Positions 43,129-54,255 of a stretch of 64,000 bases of DNA are shown here, one piece after another; position 1 is the first letter of the stretch, and each line of letters starts with the position of its first letter. The translations under genes were made by a program, and so were the position numbers. Under the pieces are notes generated by a model, which was not told the origin of the DNA, ran no database searches, and saw only the letters and a list, made by a program, of their open reading frames with translations. Source of the DNA: JACDAN01 sp963802375 (GTDB lineage: Bacteria; Actinomycetota; Thermoleophilia; Gaiellales; Gaiellaceae); assembly GCA_963802375.1 (NCBI GenBank), contig CAWDIJ010000004.1, positions 195,528 to 259,527 of the forward strand. Direction: 5' to 3'.

Positions 43129-43997
43129 GCCGGCGACCGTAGCAGGGCGGTTCGCACCAGCGTCGCGAGCGCGCTGATGAAAGCGGGATCGTCGTTCAGG
43201 GACTCGATCCGGTCGAGTTCGAGACTGAGCTCCGCGGCCCTTTCGCGGGCTTCCACGTCGATGTCCCAGAGGATCTCGAGGTGGTCGGAGACGAAGCCGA
43301 CCGGGGCGACGAGCACCTTCCGCACACCGCGTTCGTGGAGGTCGTCCAGGTGGTCGACGATGTCGGGGCCGAGCCACGGCTCGCCGGTTGCGCTCTCGCT
43401 CTGGAAGGCGAACGACCAGTCGTCGAGGCCGGCCCGCTCGGCCACGAGCTCGGACGTGCGCAGCAGCTCATCCTTGTACGGATCGCCCATGGCGAGAATG
43501 CGCTCGGGGAGCGAGTGTGCCGTGAAGACGACATGCGCCTCGGTCCCGCGTACCCGGTCGGCGAGCACGTCCAGAAAGGGCTCATGGTCGTGCCAGCTCT
43601 CGACGAAGACGAGCTCGGCGCGGCCCGCGAGCCCCGCCTCCAGCCGCTCCCGGTAGCCGGCGATCGAGAGCCGGGAGTAGTGCGGCGCGAGCACGAGACC
43701 GAGCACGCGCGTCGCGCCGCTCTCGACCGCCCACTCGGCGGCTTCGGCGATCCGCGGCCGCCAGTGCTTCATGCCGAGATGAACGGGAATTCCGAGCTCG
43801 AGCTCGAGTGCTCCGCGCTGGCGCTCGGTCACCTCGTCGAGCGGCGAGCGGCCGCCGATGCGCCGGTAGCGCTCGGTCAATTCCTCGACGGCCGCGTCCG
43901 AGACCGGCCGACCCTCGCGGATGTCCTCGAGGTACGGCCGGATGTCCTCCGGCGACGACGGCGAGCCGTACGCCATCAGCACGACAGCGTCCTTCAT
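43125..43997 (-). CDS. hemH: Ferrochelatase (coproporphyrin type likely)
   Basis: 290 residues, ATG 43997. Inserts Fe2+ into a porphyrin. Visible: LMAYGSPSSPEDIRPYLEDIR, LGMKHWRPRI, the catalytic histidine in FTAHSLPERI, and PVGFVSDHLEILWDID with the second-sphere Glu. Actinobacterial enzymes act on coproporphyrin III; that is family knowledge, not read from the window. No membrane tail and no [2Fe-2S] cysteine cluster. Just downstream of hemE on the same strand; the repeat at 44001 separates them. The next gene is coupled by GTGA. Confidence 0.92.
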   Translation of the reverse strand: MKDAVVLMAYGSPSSPEDIRPYLEDIREGRPVSDAAVEELTERYRRIGGRSPLDEVTERQRGALELELGIPVHLGMKHWRPRIAEAAEWAVESGATRVLGLVLAPHYSRLSIAGYRERLEAGLAGRAELVFVESWHDHEPFLDVLADRVRGTEAHVVFTAHSLPERILAMGDPYKDELLRTSELVAERAGLDDWSFAFQSESATGEPWLGPDIVDHLDDLHERGVRKVLVAPVGFVSDHLEILWDIDVEARERAAELSLELDRIESLNDDPAFISALATLVRTALLRSPA

Positions 43998-44000
43998 CGG

Positions 44001-44103
44001 CCTAGTAACAGTCTGTTACAAGGTCGTCGGTGTCGCCCCGCGCCCCCGTTCCTGCGGGCGATCCCGGCGCTTCGGGCTCCAAGTAACACTCTGTTACTTG
44101 CCG
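44001..44103. repeat. Roughly 100-bp dispersed repeat, copy B (between hemH and hemE)
   Basis: Bounded by AGTAACA-GTC-TGTTAC (44004-44019) on the left and CAAGTAACA-CTC-TGTTACTTG (44080-44100) on the right. Reverse-complemented, it aligns with 9221-9320 along its length. The right palindrome supplies the hemE stop TAA (44096-44094), and the left lies three bases before the hemH start. Confidence 0.8.
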
Positions 44104-45151
44104 GCGACGACCGCGGCCGTCCGCTCGTGCACGAGCTCGCGAAGGCGGCGGAGCCAGCGCCGGATCGGTGCTCGGGAGGACGCCGTGGCCGAGGTTGAAG
44201 ATGTGCCCGGGCCGCCCGCCGGCCGCTTCCAGGATCGCGTCGGTTGCGCGCTCGACCCGGTCCCAGGAGCCGAGGAGCAGCGCCGGATCGAGGTTCCCCT
44301 GGACGCCGCGATCGGCACCGACCCGCTCCCAGCCCTCGCCGAGCGGGATCCGCCAGTCGAGGCCGATGACGTCGCCGCCCGCCGCCGCCATCGACTCGAG
44401 GAGATGCGACGTGCCCGTGCCGAAGTGGATCGTCGGGACCGAGAGCCCGCCGAGAATCCGCTCCGAGTACGGCGCGACGAACTCCTCGTAGTCCTCGATC
44501 GTCAGCGCGCCGACCCAGCTGTCGAAGAGCTGGATCGCGTCGGCGCCCGCCTCGACCTTGGCGCGGACGTAGCGGAGGAACGTCTCGCTAAGGCGCTCCA
44601 TCAGCTCGTGCCAGACCTCCGGCGAGCCGAACATGCAGCTCTTCGTCTTCACGAAGTCGCGGGTCGGCTTGCCCTCGATCAGGTAGCCCGCAACCGTGAA
44701 CGGGCCGCCGCAGAAGCCGACGAGCGCCCGATCCGGCGGCCAGCGACTCGCGGACGATCCGGACGGCCTCGAGGACGAACGGCACCGCGTCCTCCGGCTC
44801 GGGCACGCGCAGGGCGCGGACGTCGTCGAGCGACTCGATCGGCCGGTCGATCACCGGCCCCACGTTCTCGACGAGCTGGACGTCGACGCCCATCCCGATG
44901 ACCGGGAGCATGATGTCGGCGAACATCACGGCCGCGTCCACGCCGTGCGCCTCGACCGGCTCGAGCGTCACCTGGGCGCAGAGCTCGGGCTGCCGGCAGA
45001 CCTCGAAGAGATCGTGGCGCTTCCGGACCGCGCGGTAGCCGGGCAGCGTGCGACCCGCCTGGCGCATGAACCAGACGGGCGTCCGCTCCACGGGTTCCCG
45101 GCGCGCGGCGCGGACGAGCAGCGGCTCGGACTGCTGTGTAGTAGAAGGCAC
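44094..45151 (-). CDS. hemE: Uroporphyrinogen decarboxylase, two frameshifts in this sequence
   Basis: About 352 residues. Removes four carboxylates from uroporphyrinogen III. Typical features: TPVWFMRQAGRTLPGYR at the N-terminus, AAVMFADIMLPVIGMGVDV, GFCGGPFTVAGYLIEGKP in the shifted part, LFDSWVGALTIEDYEEF, TIHFGTGTSHLL and FNLGHGVLPSTDP. Extra bases near 44733-44734 and 44154-44155 change frame; after correction the gene ends LRELVHERTAAVVAGK at the stop made by the repeat. GTG 45151 is inferred by position; the adjacent glycosyltransferase gene starts 13 bases away on the other strand. Confidence 0.9.
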
Positions 45152-45164
45152 GGCGCGCCAGTCT

Positions 45165-46140
45165 ATGGATGATCTCCGACTCGGAATCGACGTTTCGCCG
45201 CTCGAGTTGACGGAGGCGGGCACCGCCCGCTACCTCCGCAACCTCCTGAGCCATCTCGACGGCGTCACCGTCGAGCGATACGCCGTTCCCGGCAGGTCCC
45301 GCTCGGCCAAGGTGCGGCGCGACCTCCTCTGGTACCTCAGGACTCTTCCCCGCAAGGCGGCCCGCGACGGCGTCGACGTCCTCCACTGTCCGGGCCACCG
45401 CGGCCCGCAGCGCTCGCGGGTCCCGCTCGTCGTCACCCTTCACGACCTCGCCGTCCTCCGCCATCCGGAGACGTTCAACCGCTGGACGCGGTCGTACAGC
45501 CGGATCATGCTCCCGCGGATCGTGGAGGCGGCGACGCGGGTGATCGCCGTCTCGGCGTTCACGGCCGGCGAGGCGGTGGAACTCCTGGGGGTGGACGAAG
45601 GGCAAGGTTCGCGTGGTGCCGCACGGTGTCGAGCCGCCGTTCCTTCCCGAAGGGCAGGAGGTCCGCGGCGAGTACGCGCTGGCCGTCGGGACGGTCGAGC
45701 CGCGCAAGAACCTGCCCCGCGCCGTCGAGGCCGCGCAGCGCGCGGGGATCGAGCTGCGGGTCGTCGGCCCCGAGGGGTGGGGCGACGTCGGCGTCCAGTC
45801 GCTCGGGTTCGTGAGCGACGAGGTGCTCGCTGCGCTCTACCGGGGAGCCCAGTGCCTGGTCTACCCGTCGCTCTACGAGGGGTTCGGGCTGCCGGTGCTC
45901 GAGGCGATGGCCTGCGGGACGCCGGTCGTGACCACGAACTTCGGTGCGACGGCGGACGTCGCGGGGGAGGCGGCCGTCCTCGTCGATCCGTACGACGTGG
46001 ACGCGATCGCCGCCGGGATCGACGAAGCGCGGCATCGGCGGGACGAGCTGCGAGCCGCGGGCCTCGAACGCGCGCGGCAGTTCACCTGGGAGGAGACCGC
46101 GCGCCTCACGCTGGACGTCTACCGGGAAGCCGCCGCGTGA
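45165..46140 (+). CDS. Glycosyltransferase family 4, frameshifted
   Basis: About 324 residues. ATG 45165 opens MDDLRLGIDVSPLEL. N-terminal domain includes GTARYLRNLLSHL and VTLHDLAVLRHPE; after an extra G at 45600-45602 it continues VRVVPHGVEPPFLPEG, VGTVEPRKNLPRAVEAA, SLYEGFGLPVLEAMACGTPVV (E-x7-E motif). Uses a nucleotide sugar. First of a plus-strand run of cluster genes. Stop overlaps the next start (GTGA). Confidence 0.85.
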
Positions 46141-47145
46141 TCGACGTCCTCCTCGATGCCGACGTCCTCGGCCGCCAGCGCACGGGCGACGAGACCTACG
46201 TCCGGAACCTGCTGCGCGCGCTCCCAAGCGCCGCTCCGGACCTCCACTTCGCCGCCGTCACCCGCAAGCCGGAGCTCGTTCCCGACGGGGTCGAGCCGGT
46301 CGAGCTCGCCGCCGGCTCGCAGGAGTGGCGCATGGCGTGGCGCCTCCCGCGCCTCGTCCGTCGGCTCCGGCCCCGGATCGCGCACTACCAGCACTCGCTC
46401 CCGCTCCGCGCCGGCGGCCGCTCGGTCCTGACCGTTCACGACCTGTCCTTCGAGCGCGAGCCGGATTTGATGCCGAGGAAGGACAGGCTCGTCTTCCGCG
46501 CGGTCGTCCCGCGCTCGGCGAGGCGCGCCGACCGTGTGATCGCCGTCTCCGAACGGACGCGCGAAGACCTCGAAGAGCTCTACGGGATCCCGGCCGCGTC
46601 GGTGAAGGTGATTCCGCACGGGATCGACCCGATCTTCACGCCGGACGAGGCGGCGCGGGACGCGGGCTACCTGCTCGTGGTCGGCTCGGTGCAGCGCCGC
46701 AAGGATCCACGCGCAGCCGTGGACGCGGGCAACGAGCTCGGCATGCCGGTCGTCGTCGTAGGCCCGGAGCGTGAACCGGCGCTCGCGACCGAGCTGCGCA
46801 GGCTCGGCGCCGACGTGCGCGGGTACGTGGATCACGAGGAGCTCCCGAGCCTCTACCGCGAGGCGTCCGCGCTCGTCGTCCCGTCCAGGTACGAGGGCTT
46901 CGGGCTGCCGGTGCTCGAGGCGATGGCGAGCGGGACGCCCGTCGTCGCCGCGCCCGACCCGGCGCTCGTCGAGGTGGCGGGCGACGCCGCGGTCTTCGCC
47001 GACCAGGGCGACCTCTCCGGCGCGATCCTGCACGCGCTCGACCGGCGGGCGGAGCTGCGCGCGGCCGGCCTCGCGCGGGCCGCGCGGTTCAGCTGGGCGC
47101 GAGGCGGCGCGGCGCACAGCGGCGGTCTACCGGAGCCTGCTGTGA
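46137..47145 (+). CDS. Glycosyltransferase family 4, frameshifted at the end
   Basis: About 335 residues, GTG 46137. Paralogue of the preceding gene: TGDETYVRNLLRALP, SVLTVHDLSFEREPDLMP, SVKVIPHGIDPIFTPDE, VGSVQRRKDPRAAVDAG and SRYEGFGLPVLEAMASGTPVV. An extra G in GGG near 47097 shifts the last 15 codons; corrected ending AARRTAAVYRSLL. Likely acts sequentially with its neighbour on one lipid-linked glycan. GTGA overlaps at both ends. Confidence 0.85.
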
Positions 47146-47892
47146 GCATCTCGGGAGTCGTCGTCGTCCACGAGCCTGTCCCGGAGCTCGAGCGCTGCCT
47201 CTCCGCGCTGAAGCCGCAGGTCGACGACCTCGTCGTCGTCTCGAACCTCGGGCTGGAGCTGCCGGTGCCGGAGGGCGCGAGGCTGATCCGGAACGAGCGA
47301 GCCCGTGAGCTTCGCCGCGAACGCGAACCGCGGGATCGCCGAGACGAGCGGCGAGTTCGTCGTCGTCTGCAACCCGGACACGGAGGCCGACCCCGGCGCG
47401 CTCGCGGTCCTCCTGGCCTTCGCGGAGTTCCACCCGCGCATGGGCATCGCCGGCCCGGAGCTGCGCAAGCCGGACGGGACGCTCAACCCGTCGCGCCGCC
47501 GCTTCCCGACCGTGTCGGGCACGATCGTCCGCCGGACGCCGCTCAGGCGCTGGCTCGGCGGCACGCAGCGAGCCCACTACGGGCTGGACGAGCGCCCGAC
47601 CGAGCCGGTGCAGGCCGACTGGCTGCTCGGCGCCTTCCTGTTCCTGCGCCGCGAGATGCTGGACGAGCTCGGCGGGTTCGACGAGGGCTTCCGCCTCTAC
47701 GGCGAGGACATCGACCTCGCCTACCGCGCGTCCAAGGCGGGCTGGGAGCGCTGGTACGTCCCGAACGCCAAGGCCGTGCACGCCCATGCGGCAGTCACCG
47801 ACCAGCGGCTGCTGACGCGCCGGACGCTGTGGCACTGGCGCGGGATCCTCCGCTTCGTCCGCAAGCATCCCGAGCGCTTGAAGGCCCTCTGA
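47142..47892 (+). CDS. Glycosyltransferase family 2 (rhamnosyltransferase-like), frameshifted
   Basis: About 250 residues, GTG 47142. Opens SGVVVVHEPVPELERCLSAL; after an extra base near 47296 it reads VSFAANANRGIAETSGEFVVVCNPDTEADP (DxD-type metal site NPDTE), and later QADWLLGAFLFLRREMLDELGGFDEGF with the catalytic base region. This arrangement is typical of GT2 rhamnosyl- or galactofuranosyltransferases. Stop TGA at 47892. It overlaps the preceding gene by GTGA and is followed by rfbC, fitting rhamnose. Confidence 0.83.
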
Positions 47893-47908
47893 CTACACTC
47901 GGCGCGCC

Positions 47909-48463
47909 GTGGAGCGCTTGGAGACACGCCTGGAGGGGTTGATCCTGCTCGCCCCGAAGGTCCACGGCGACAACCGCGGGTTCTTCCTCGAGACGTACAG
48001 CCGGGACGCGTACGCGGAGCTCGGGATCCCCGACGAGTTCGTGCAGGACAACCACTCGCTGCTCGCGGCGGGGAATCGTCCGCGGCATGCACTTCCAGCC
48101 GGGCCAGTCGAAGCTCGTGCGCTGCGCGCGCGGCTCCGTCCTCGACGTGGTCGTCGACCTGCGGCGGGGCTCGCCGACGTTCGGCGAGTGGGAGGCGGTC
48201 GAGCTGGACGCCGAGCGGCACCTCCAGCTGTACGTCCCGGACGGGTTCGCCCACGGGTTCTGCGTCCTGAGCGACGTGGCCGACCTGACGTACAAGGTCT
48301 CGACCTACTACGACCCCGCAGCGGAAGTCCGGGTTCCGGTACGACGACCCGGAGGTCGGCATCGAGTGGCCGGAGGTCGAGCTGACTGCCGTCCGAGCGG
48401 GACGCGAACGCGCCGCGGTTCCGCGAGCTGGTCGACGACCTGCCCTTCACGTACAGCGATTGA
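47909..48463 (+). CDS. rfbC: dTDP-4-dehydrorhamnose 3,5-epimerase, three frameshifts
   Basis: About 183 residues, GTG 47909. Epimerises dTDP-4-keto-6-deoxyglucose on the way to dTDP-L-rhamnose. Cupin-type family landmarks: GDNRGFFLETYS, DEFVQDNHSLLAAG then VRGMHFQPGQSKLVRC (catalytic His), DVVVDLRRGSPTFGEW and LYVPDGFAHGFCVLSD. Extra bases near 48073, 48326 and 48391 disrupt the frame; corrected end FRELVDDLPFTYSD. rfbA, rfbB and rfbD are not in this window. Confidence 0.87.
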
Positions 48464-49156
48464 CCGACTACGACCAGTACCGCGACCGGTACACAGAAGA
48501 GCTCGACGAGGCTGTCTCGTTCGTCGGGCGCTCGACCACGACTTCTTCACCCGGGCGAAGGCCGAGGAGCTCGTGCGGCTCGCCGGACTGCACCTCGGGC
48601 GATCCCGCGGAGCTCGACGCGCTCGACGTCGGCTGCGGCGTCGGGCTCACCGACCGCCACCTGGCCGGCCGGTTCCGCTCGCTCACCGGGACCGACGTCT
48701 CGCCGGGCGTGCTCGAGACAGCCGCGCGCGCGAACCCCGGCGTCCGCTACGAGCTGGCCGAGCGCGACCGGCTGCCGTTCGACGACGGCCGCGTTCGACC
48801 TCGCGTTCGCGGTCTGCGTCGTGCAGGTGCTCCCGCCGGCGGAGCGCCCGCGATTCGTCGCCGAGCTGGCGCGCGTCACGCGTCCCGACGGGCTGGTCGT
48901 GCGTCTTCGAGCACAACCCGTACAACCCGCTGACGCGGCTCGTCGTCCGCCGCTGCGAGTTCGGTGAGGACGCGCGGATGCTCCGGATGGCGCGAGGCCG
49001 AGCGCCTCCTCCGCGAGAACGGCGTGACGCCGGTCGACCGCGGCTTCATGCTGCTCTTCCCGTCGCGGCGCAGGCGCGTCCTGGCCGTCGAGCGCGCACT
49101 CCGCCGGCTGCCGCTCGGCGCCCAGTACTACCTCGCAGGCCGTCGCTCGGCCGTAG
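48460..49156 (+). CDS. SAM-dependent methyltransferase, several frameshifts
   Basis: About 230 residues, TTG 48460 overlapping the rfbC stop. Class I methyltransferase: DALDVGCGVGLTDRHLAG (motif I), GTDVSPGVLETAARANPG, RLPFDDGAFDLAFAVCVVQ after correction, and FEHNPYNPLTRLVVRRC later. At least five single-base shifts between 48520 and 49150; one appears to be a loss near 48520, the rest gains. Probably methylates a sugar in the glycan. The TAG at 49154-49156 ends the corrected frame. Confidence 0.72.
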
Positions 49157-49169
49157 ACTCACGCCTGCG

Positions 49170-49938
49170 ATGCGCAGCGCCCCCGAGCTGTCGGTCGTCG
49201 TCCTCTGCTACCGCGCGCAGGAAGGCCTTCGACTCGTCGTCGAGCCGCTCGCAGCCGAGCTTCGTGCCTCGGGAGTCCCCTACGAGCTCGTGCTGGTCGC
49301 GAACTACTGGAACGGAGCGGCGGACCTGCACGCCGCAGCATGCCGAGAGCTTCGCCGCCGAGCACTCCGACGTCGTCGTCGTGGCACGGCCGAAGGCAGG
49401 AGCGCATGGGCTGGGACCTCCGCTCCGGACTGGACGCCGCCCGCGGCGACTACCTCGTCTACCTCGACGGCGACGGCCAGGTGCCCGACGGCGGCCGCGC
49501 TGGACGTTTACCGGCGCCTGAAGGAGACCGGTGCGGACGTGGCCAAGGGGCGACGCTACGTCCGCGAGGACGGCTCGGTCCGAACGCTGACCTCGCTCGG
49601 CTTCAACGTCGCTGTTCCGCCTCCTGTTCCGGACCCGGGGCCTGTGGGACGTGAACGGCCAGCCGAAGGGCCTCACCCGCGCGGCCCACGAGCGGCTCGA
49701 CCTGCGGACCGACGACTGGTTCACGGACGCCGAGATCCTGCTGAAGGCGAAGGAGCTGGGCCTTCGCGTCGTGGAGGTGCCGGTGCGCTTCCACCCGCGG
49801 CGCGCCGGCGGCTCGCAACGTCGGGCTCGGAACGGTCTGGGAGTTCCTCGTCAACATGGCCCGCTGGCGCCTCGGCCGCCACTCCGGCGCGGCGATGACG
49901 ACGCGCAGGAGCTACGCAGGGCCGCCGCGTGCTCGTGA
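49170..49938 (+). CDS. Glycosyltransferase family 2 (DPM1-like), frameshifted
   Basis: About 255 residues, ATG 49170. Opens PELSVVVLCYRAQEGLRL; after shifts it reads VVVVARPKAG, GWDLRSGLDAARGDYLVYLD and DGDGQVP (DxD), then RRYVREDGSVRTLTSLGFNV, DLRTDDWFTDAEILLKAKEL and VRFHPRRAGG. These are features of dolichol-phosphate-mannose synthase-like and bactoprenyl glucosyltransferases. The end overlaps the next gene by ten bases. A lipid-linked sugar as product is likely. Confidence 0.78.
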
Positions 49939-50883
49939 CGGGCGGGCTCGGCTTCATCGGCTCGAACCTCGCGATCCGGCTCGTCGAGCTCGGCGCCGAG
50001 GTGACCGTGGCCGACAGCCTCGTGCCGGAGCTCGGAGGCAACCGCTTCAACATCGCGCCGGTCGAGGGCCGGCTCACGGTTCGGACGGAGGACGTTCGCG
50101 AGGCCGCCGACGAGCTCGTCGAGGGCCAGGACGTCGTCTTCTGCATCGCCGGCAACGTCAGTCACGTCGACTCGATGTCCGACCCGTTCCTCGACCTGGA
50201 GCTCAACTACCGGGCGCAGCTCGCCGTGCTCGAGGCGCTCCGGCGGCAGGGGTCGCAGGCGCGGGTCGTCTACGCGGGCTCGCGACAGCAGTACGGGCGC
50301 CCGCGCTACCTCCCGCTGGACGAGCACCACCCGCTGGAGGCGATCGACGTCAACGGGATCAACAAGACGGCGGCCGAGGCCGCGACGCTGCTCTACCACC
50401 AGGTGCACGGGCTCCCGACCTGCTCGCTGCGGCTGACGAACACGTACGGGCCGCGGATGCAGATGCGCCATCCGCGCCAGGGCTTCGTCTCCTGGTTCGT
50501 GCGGCGGGCGATCGACGGCGAGGAGATCGAGCTCTACGGCGGCGGCGAGTCGCTGCGCGACTTCAACGAGGTCGACGACGTCGTCGACGCGTTCCTCCGC
50601 GCCGGCGCGTCACGACGCGGCGGTCGGAGAGGCGTTCAACCTCGGCCATCCCGAGCCGCTGACGATCAGGCAGTTCGCCGAGACGCTGGTGGAGGTCGCG
50701 GGCTCGGGCTCGCTCACCGAGCGGCCGTTCCCCGCCGACCGGGCCGGAATCGACATCGGCAGCGTCTTCGCGAACTACGGGAAGATCCGCGGCCTGCTCG
50801 GCTGGGAGCCGCGCGTCGGCCTGCGGGAAGGCCTCGCGCGCATGGTCGAGTACTACCGCGAGAACCGCGAGCAGTACTGGTGA
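49929..50883 (+). CDS. NAD-dependent epimerase/dehydratase, frameshifted near end
   Basis: About 318 residues. Rossmann NAD motif VTGGLGFIGSNLAIRL at the start, VFCIAGNVSHVDSMSDP, VVYAGSRQQYGRP, and then DVNGINKTAAEA where the usual YxxxK has Asn in place of Tyr while Lys stays. Extended SDR enzymes with this NGINK variant are known to me from other sugar-nucleotide epimerases. An extra base near 50611 shifts the last 90 codons; corrected it reads VGEAFNLGHPEPLTIRQFAE to the TGA at 50883. Product sugar unknown; feeds the cluster. Confidence 0.85.
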
Positions 50884-51936
50884 GCGTCCGCTTCTTCGAC
50901 CCGCGCCGGGCGTACGAGGCGCAGCGGGAGGAGCTGGACGAGGCGTTCCGGCGGGTGCATGGCCTCCGACCGGATCGTGCTCGGCCCGGAGGTCGAGGCG
51001 TTCGAGCGGGAGCTCGCGGAGCTGACGGGGACGGAGCACGCCGTCGGCGTCGCCTCCGGGCACCGACGCACTCGAGCTCGCGCTGCGGGCGCTCGGAGCT
51101 GCCGGCCGGAGCCGAGGTGCTCTGTCCGGACCTCACCGTCGCCCGCGACGCCGACGGCGATCGTGCGGGCCGGGCTCCGGCCGGTGCTCGTCGACGTCGA
51201 CCCCGAGACGCTCACGATCGATGCCGGCGCGGGCCGCCGACGCCGTGTCCGAGCAGACGGCGGCCGTCGTCGCCGTCCACCTCTACGGCCGGCCGGCGCC
51301 GGTCGACGAGCTGCTCGACGCTCGGGCTGCCGCTCGTCGAGGACGCCGCGCAGGCGCACGGGCTCGTGATCGACGGCCGGCCGGCGGGATCGATCGGCGC
51401 CGCCGGCTGCTTCTCCTTCTACCCGACGAAGAACCTCGGGGCCTTCGGCGACGGCGGCGCGGTCGTGACCTCGGACCCGGGGCTCGCCGAGGCGGTCCGC
51501 GAGCTTCGCGTCGTACGGCGAGCGACCCGCGCTACTTCGCGCGCCGCCGAGGGACGAACTCGCGGCTGGACGAGCTCCAGGCGGCGCTCCTCCGAGTCCG
51601 CCTGCGCCGGCTGGAGGACGGACAACCGCCGCCGGGCCGAGATCGCCGCCGCCTACGACGAGGCGCTGGGACGGCACGAGCCCGGACGGCGTCCACCACC
51701 TCTACGTCGTGCGCGCCGAGCGGCGCGACGAGCTTCGCTCCGAGCTCGCGGACGCCGGCATCGAGACGGCCGTCCACTATCCGTGGGCGATCAGCGAGCA
51801 GCCGGCCTTCGCAGACGCGCGCCGCGGAGACGACCTCGAGCGTGAGCACGGCGGCGGCCCGCGAGGTGCTGTCGCTTCCCTGCTACGCCGCACCTGACCG
51901 AGGCGGAGCAGGAGCAGCGTCGTCGCCGCGCTCTAA
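50880..51936 (+). CDS. DegT/DnrJ/EryC1 aminotransferase, several frameshifts
   Basis: About 350 residues, GTG 50880. PLP-dependent sugar aminotransferase family: GPEVEAFERELAELTGTEHAVGVASG, VLVDVDPETLTIDA, VHLYGRPAPVDELL, LVEDAAQAHG and the PLP-lysine motif FYPTKNLGAFGDGGAV. Several single-base shifts between 50960 and 51900. The corrected end (LTEAEQEQVVAAL) stops at TAA 51934-51936, which overlaps the convergent membrane gene's stop. Makes an amino sugar donor for the glycan, from a keto sugar perhaps made by the epimerase or a similar enzyme. Confidence 0.85.
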
Positions 51937-54220
51937 CCGGGAAGGAACGGGCCGAACGCCGAGTCGGTGACTCGTCAGCCTGGCGAGCCGGAAGTAGTGC
52001 GGGCGCTGGTCGTTCAGGCGCGTTCGCGCGGGACCTCGGGCGCAGCGGTCGAGAAGCGGAGGACGGTCTCGCCCGGCGGCAGAGTCAGCTGTCGCTGGAG
52101 CGGCGCAGGCGTCCGGTAGGGGACCGGCGCGGCGCCGGGGAAGGTGACGACGACCTCGGCGGGAGGGCCGCCGACCCGATCGAGCATGGCCCCGAACAGG
52201 GCAGTCCTCGTGCGTGTCCGACGGATTGACGATCCGCAGCTCGGCATTCGGAGCATCCGCCCAGGCGAACCAGAGACCGCTCGCCCGGGACCGTTCCAGC
52301 GGCAGGAACCCGCTCTCCTCGAAGCCGAACGGCTCGAGCACCGCCCGGCGGAAGGCGGCGAGCTCCTCCGGCGAGTGCGCCGCCTCGAGGCGCCTGCGCG
52401 TGCTGCCTGAGATCGAAGAACGAGAGCCGGCCCGACCCGCTGACGAGCGGCTCGGCGCCGAGCCGTGCCGCGCGCCTCGCTCTCGAGCGCCCGCGCGCCG
52501 TCCGGGTAGCCGAAGCGGTCGATGTAGAGGCCGGCGAACCCGGCGGCCGCCGCCGCATCGAGCACGGTCGCGGTCGGCAGGCCGGCGAGGTCGTCGACCC
52601 ACTCCTCGGGCCGGCCCTTCGTCGCTCCGAAGCTCCAGCGCAGGTCGTCCGAGTGGAGGTAGCCGCGCAGGAGGTCGTTCTCGAACAGGCCGACCTGCTT
52701 GCCCGCCTTCCGGGAAGGGCGAGGTACGGCAGCTGGAACACCGCCGCGCCCTCGGGGAGGCGCCGGTCGATCTCGCGAGACGAACCTCCGGTCGTCGGCG
52801 TACGAGCTCGCGAGCTCGTAGGGCGGCACGTGGACGTAGGTGATCTGGTTGTAGAGCCCGAAGACGAGCACGGCGGCGAGCACGGCGGCGAACGCCGCCC
52901 GCCGAAGCGGCTGCGGCCCGAGCCGGCGGCCCAGCGCGCCGAGCCCGACGGCGACGGCCAGGAACGCGAAGAACGCGATGAAGATCGAGATGCGGTTCCA
53001 GCCGCGGATCTGCGGCGTGACGAGCTGGGCGATGACCGTCGAGAGCCCGCCGACCGTCCCGATCAGGAAGGCGAGCAGCGTCGCCGCGGCCGCATGGCGG
53101 AGGACCGGCGGGCCAGCTCTCGCCGGCCGGCCGACGAGAACGGCGAGGGCGACGAGCAGCAACGCGAGGAAGCCGGCCGCCGCCACCGGCCCGAGGCCCA
53201 TCGGCTCGGAGCGGATCGGGCTCGCCGCCTTGTACTCGGCCGTGAAGCGCGCCAGCGGCTCGATCCGGTGCAGGTCGATCGGGAACACGAGGTCGCTCAG
53301 CTTCAGCGCGAACAGCTCGGACTCGCGCGGGTGGCGCTCGGCCGCCGGGTTCGCGCCGTTGGCCGAGCGGTAGGCGATGCTCGGGCTCAGGTGCACGAGC
53401 ACGCACCGCGAGGATCAGCGCCAGGCAGATCGCGCCGCCGGCGACCGCGGCCCGGCCGACCCTGGCGACGAGCGCGATCAGCGTCGCGCCCGCGAGGAGC
53501 AGCAGCGTGAACACCGCGTAGTAGATGCCGGTGGACGCGACGGCGACGCAGAACGCGACCGTCATCAGCGTCCGCCAGGACGCGTAGGCGCGCAGCCCGC
53601 TCGCGCCTTCCCGCCGCCGGAACAGCGGGTCGCCGCCGAGCGTCGCCAGGACGAGGTAGGCGCCGAGCGGCACGACCCAGTACGCGGACAGGAAGAGGTT
53701 GCCCTCGCCGCGCTCGAAGTGGTACGGCGCGAGCGCGAAGAGCAGCGCAGCAGACCACCGCCGCCGGCCCGCGAGACGCCGAGCAGCCGGAAGACGAGGT
53801 AGGCGGCGGCCGCCGCCAGCGGAAAGGTGAGCAGGAAGAAGACGTTGACGGCCGCGGCCGGGCTTCCGAAGAGCAGCAAGCAGCCGGAGCAGGTCGAGGT
53901 TCAGCCGGTCGGTTCCGACCGCGAAGTCGTGGAGCTCCTGCCCGAACGGCGCGCCGAGGCTCGGGTTCTCGAAGTACCCGCCGTGGTCCTCGATCGACTT
54001 GGCGAGCATCAGGTAGTACTGCGTCTCCTCCCGGTACGAGAACGGGATGCCGAGCTCGCCGCGCCAGACCTTCAGCGCGAGGCAGGCGAGCACGAGCGCG
54101 GCGAGCAGCCACGAGCGCCCCGACGACGACGTCGCGGCGCAGCGGCTGCTCGACGCGGACGACGGGCTGCATGGGCGCCCCGACCGACTGGCGTGATGGG
54201 GCATCTGTGCGGAGCGTCAT
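51933..54220 (-). CDS. Large multi-membrane protein, paralogue of the 9.3-kb gene, frameshifted
   Basis: About 755 residues in several frames. ATG 54220 preceded by GGGGAGG. About ten helices in the first 470 residues; ELGIPFSYREETQYYL and GAPFGQELHD mark the long loop after the first helix, as in the paralogue. The later part has FDLRQHAQAP-like soluble sequence and an extracytoplasmic C-terminal beta region (VVTFPGAAPVPYR) ending LTDSAFGPFLPG after correction. GT-C-like; substrate unknown. Its stop overlaps the convergent DegT stop by a few bases (CTAA). Confidence 0.75.
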
Positions 54221-54255
54221 CGTCCTCCCCAGGCGACGCCGTAGCGTACGGCATC

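Noticed and set aside
43921..44901. Plus-strand frame across the repeat at 44 kb
   Set aside because: Antisense to hemH and hemE; the palindrome reads as Val-Thr-Val-Cys-Tyr or similar in several frames only because it is palindromic.
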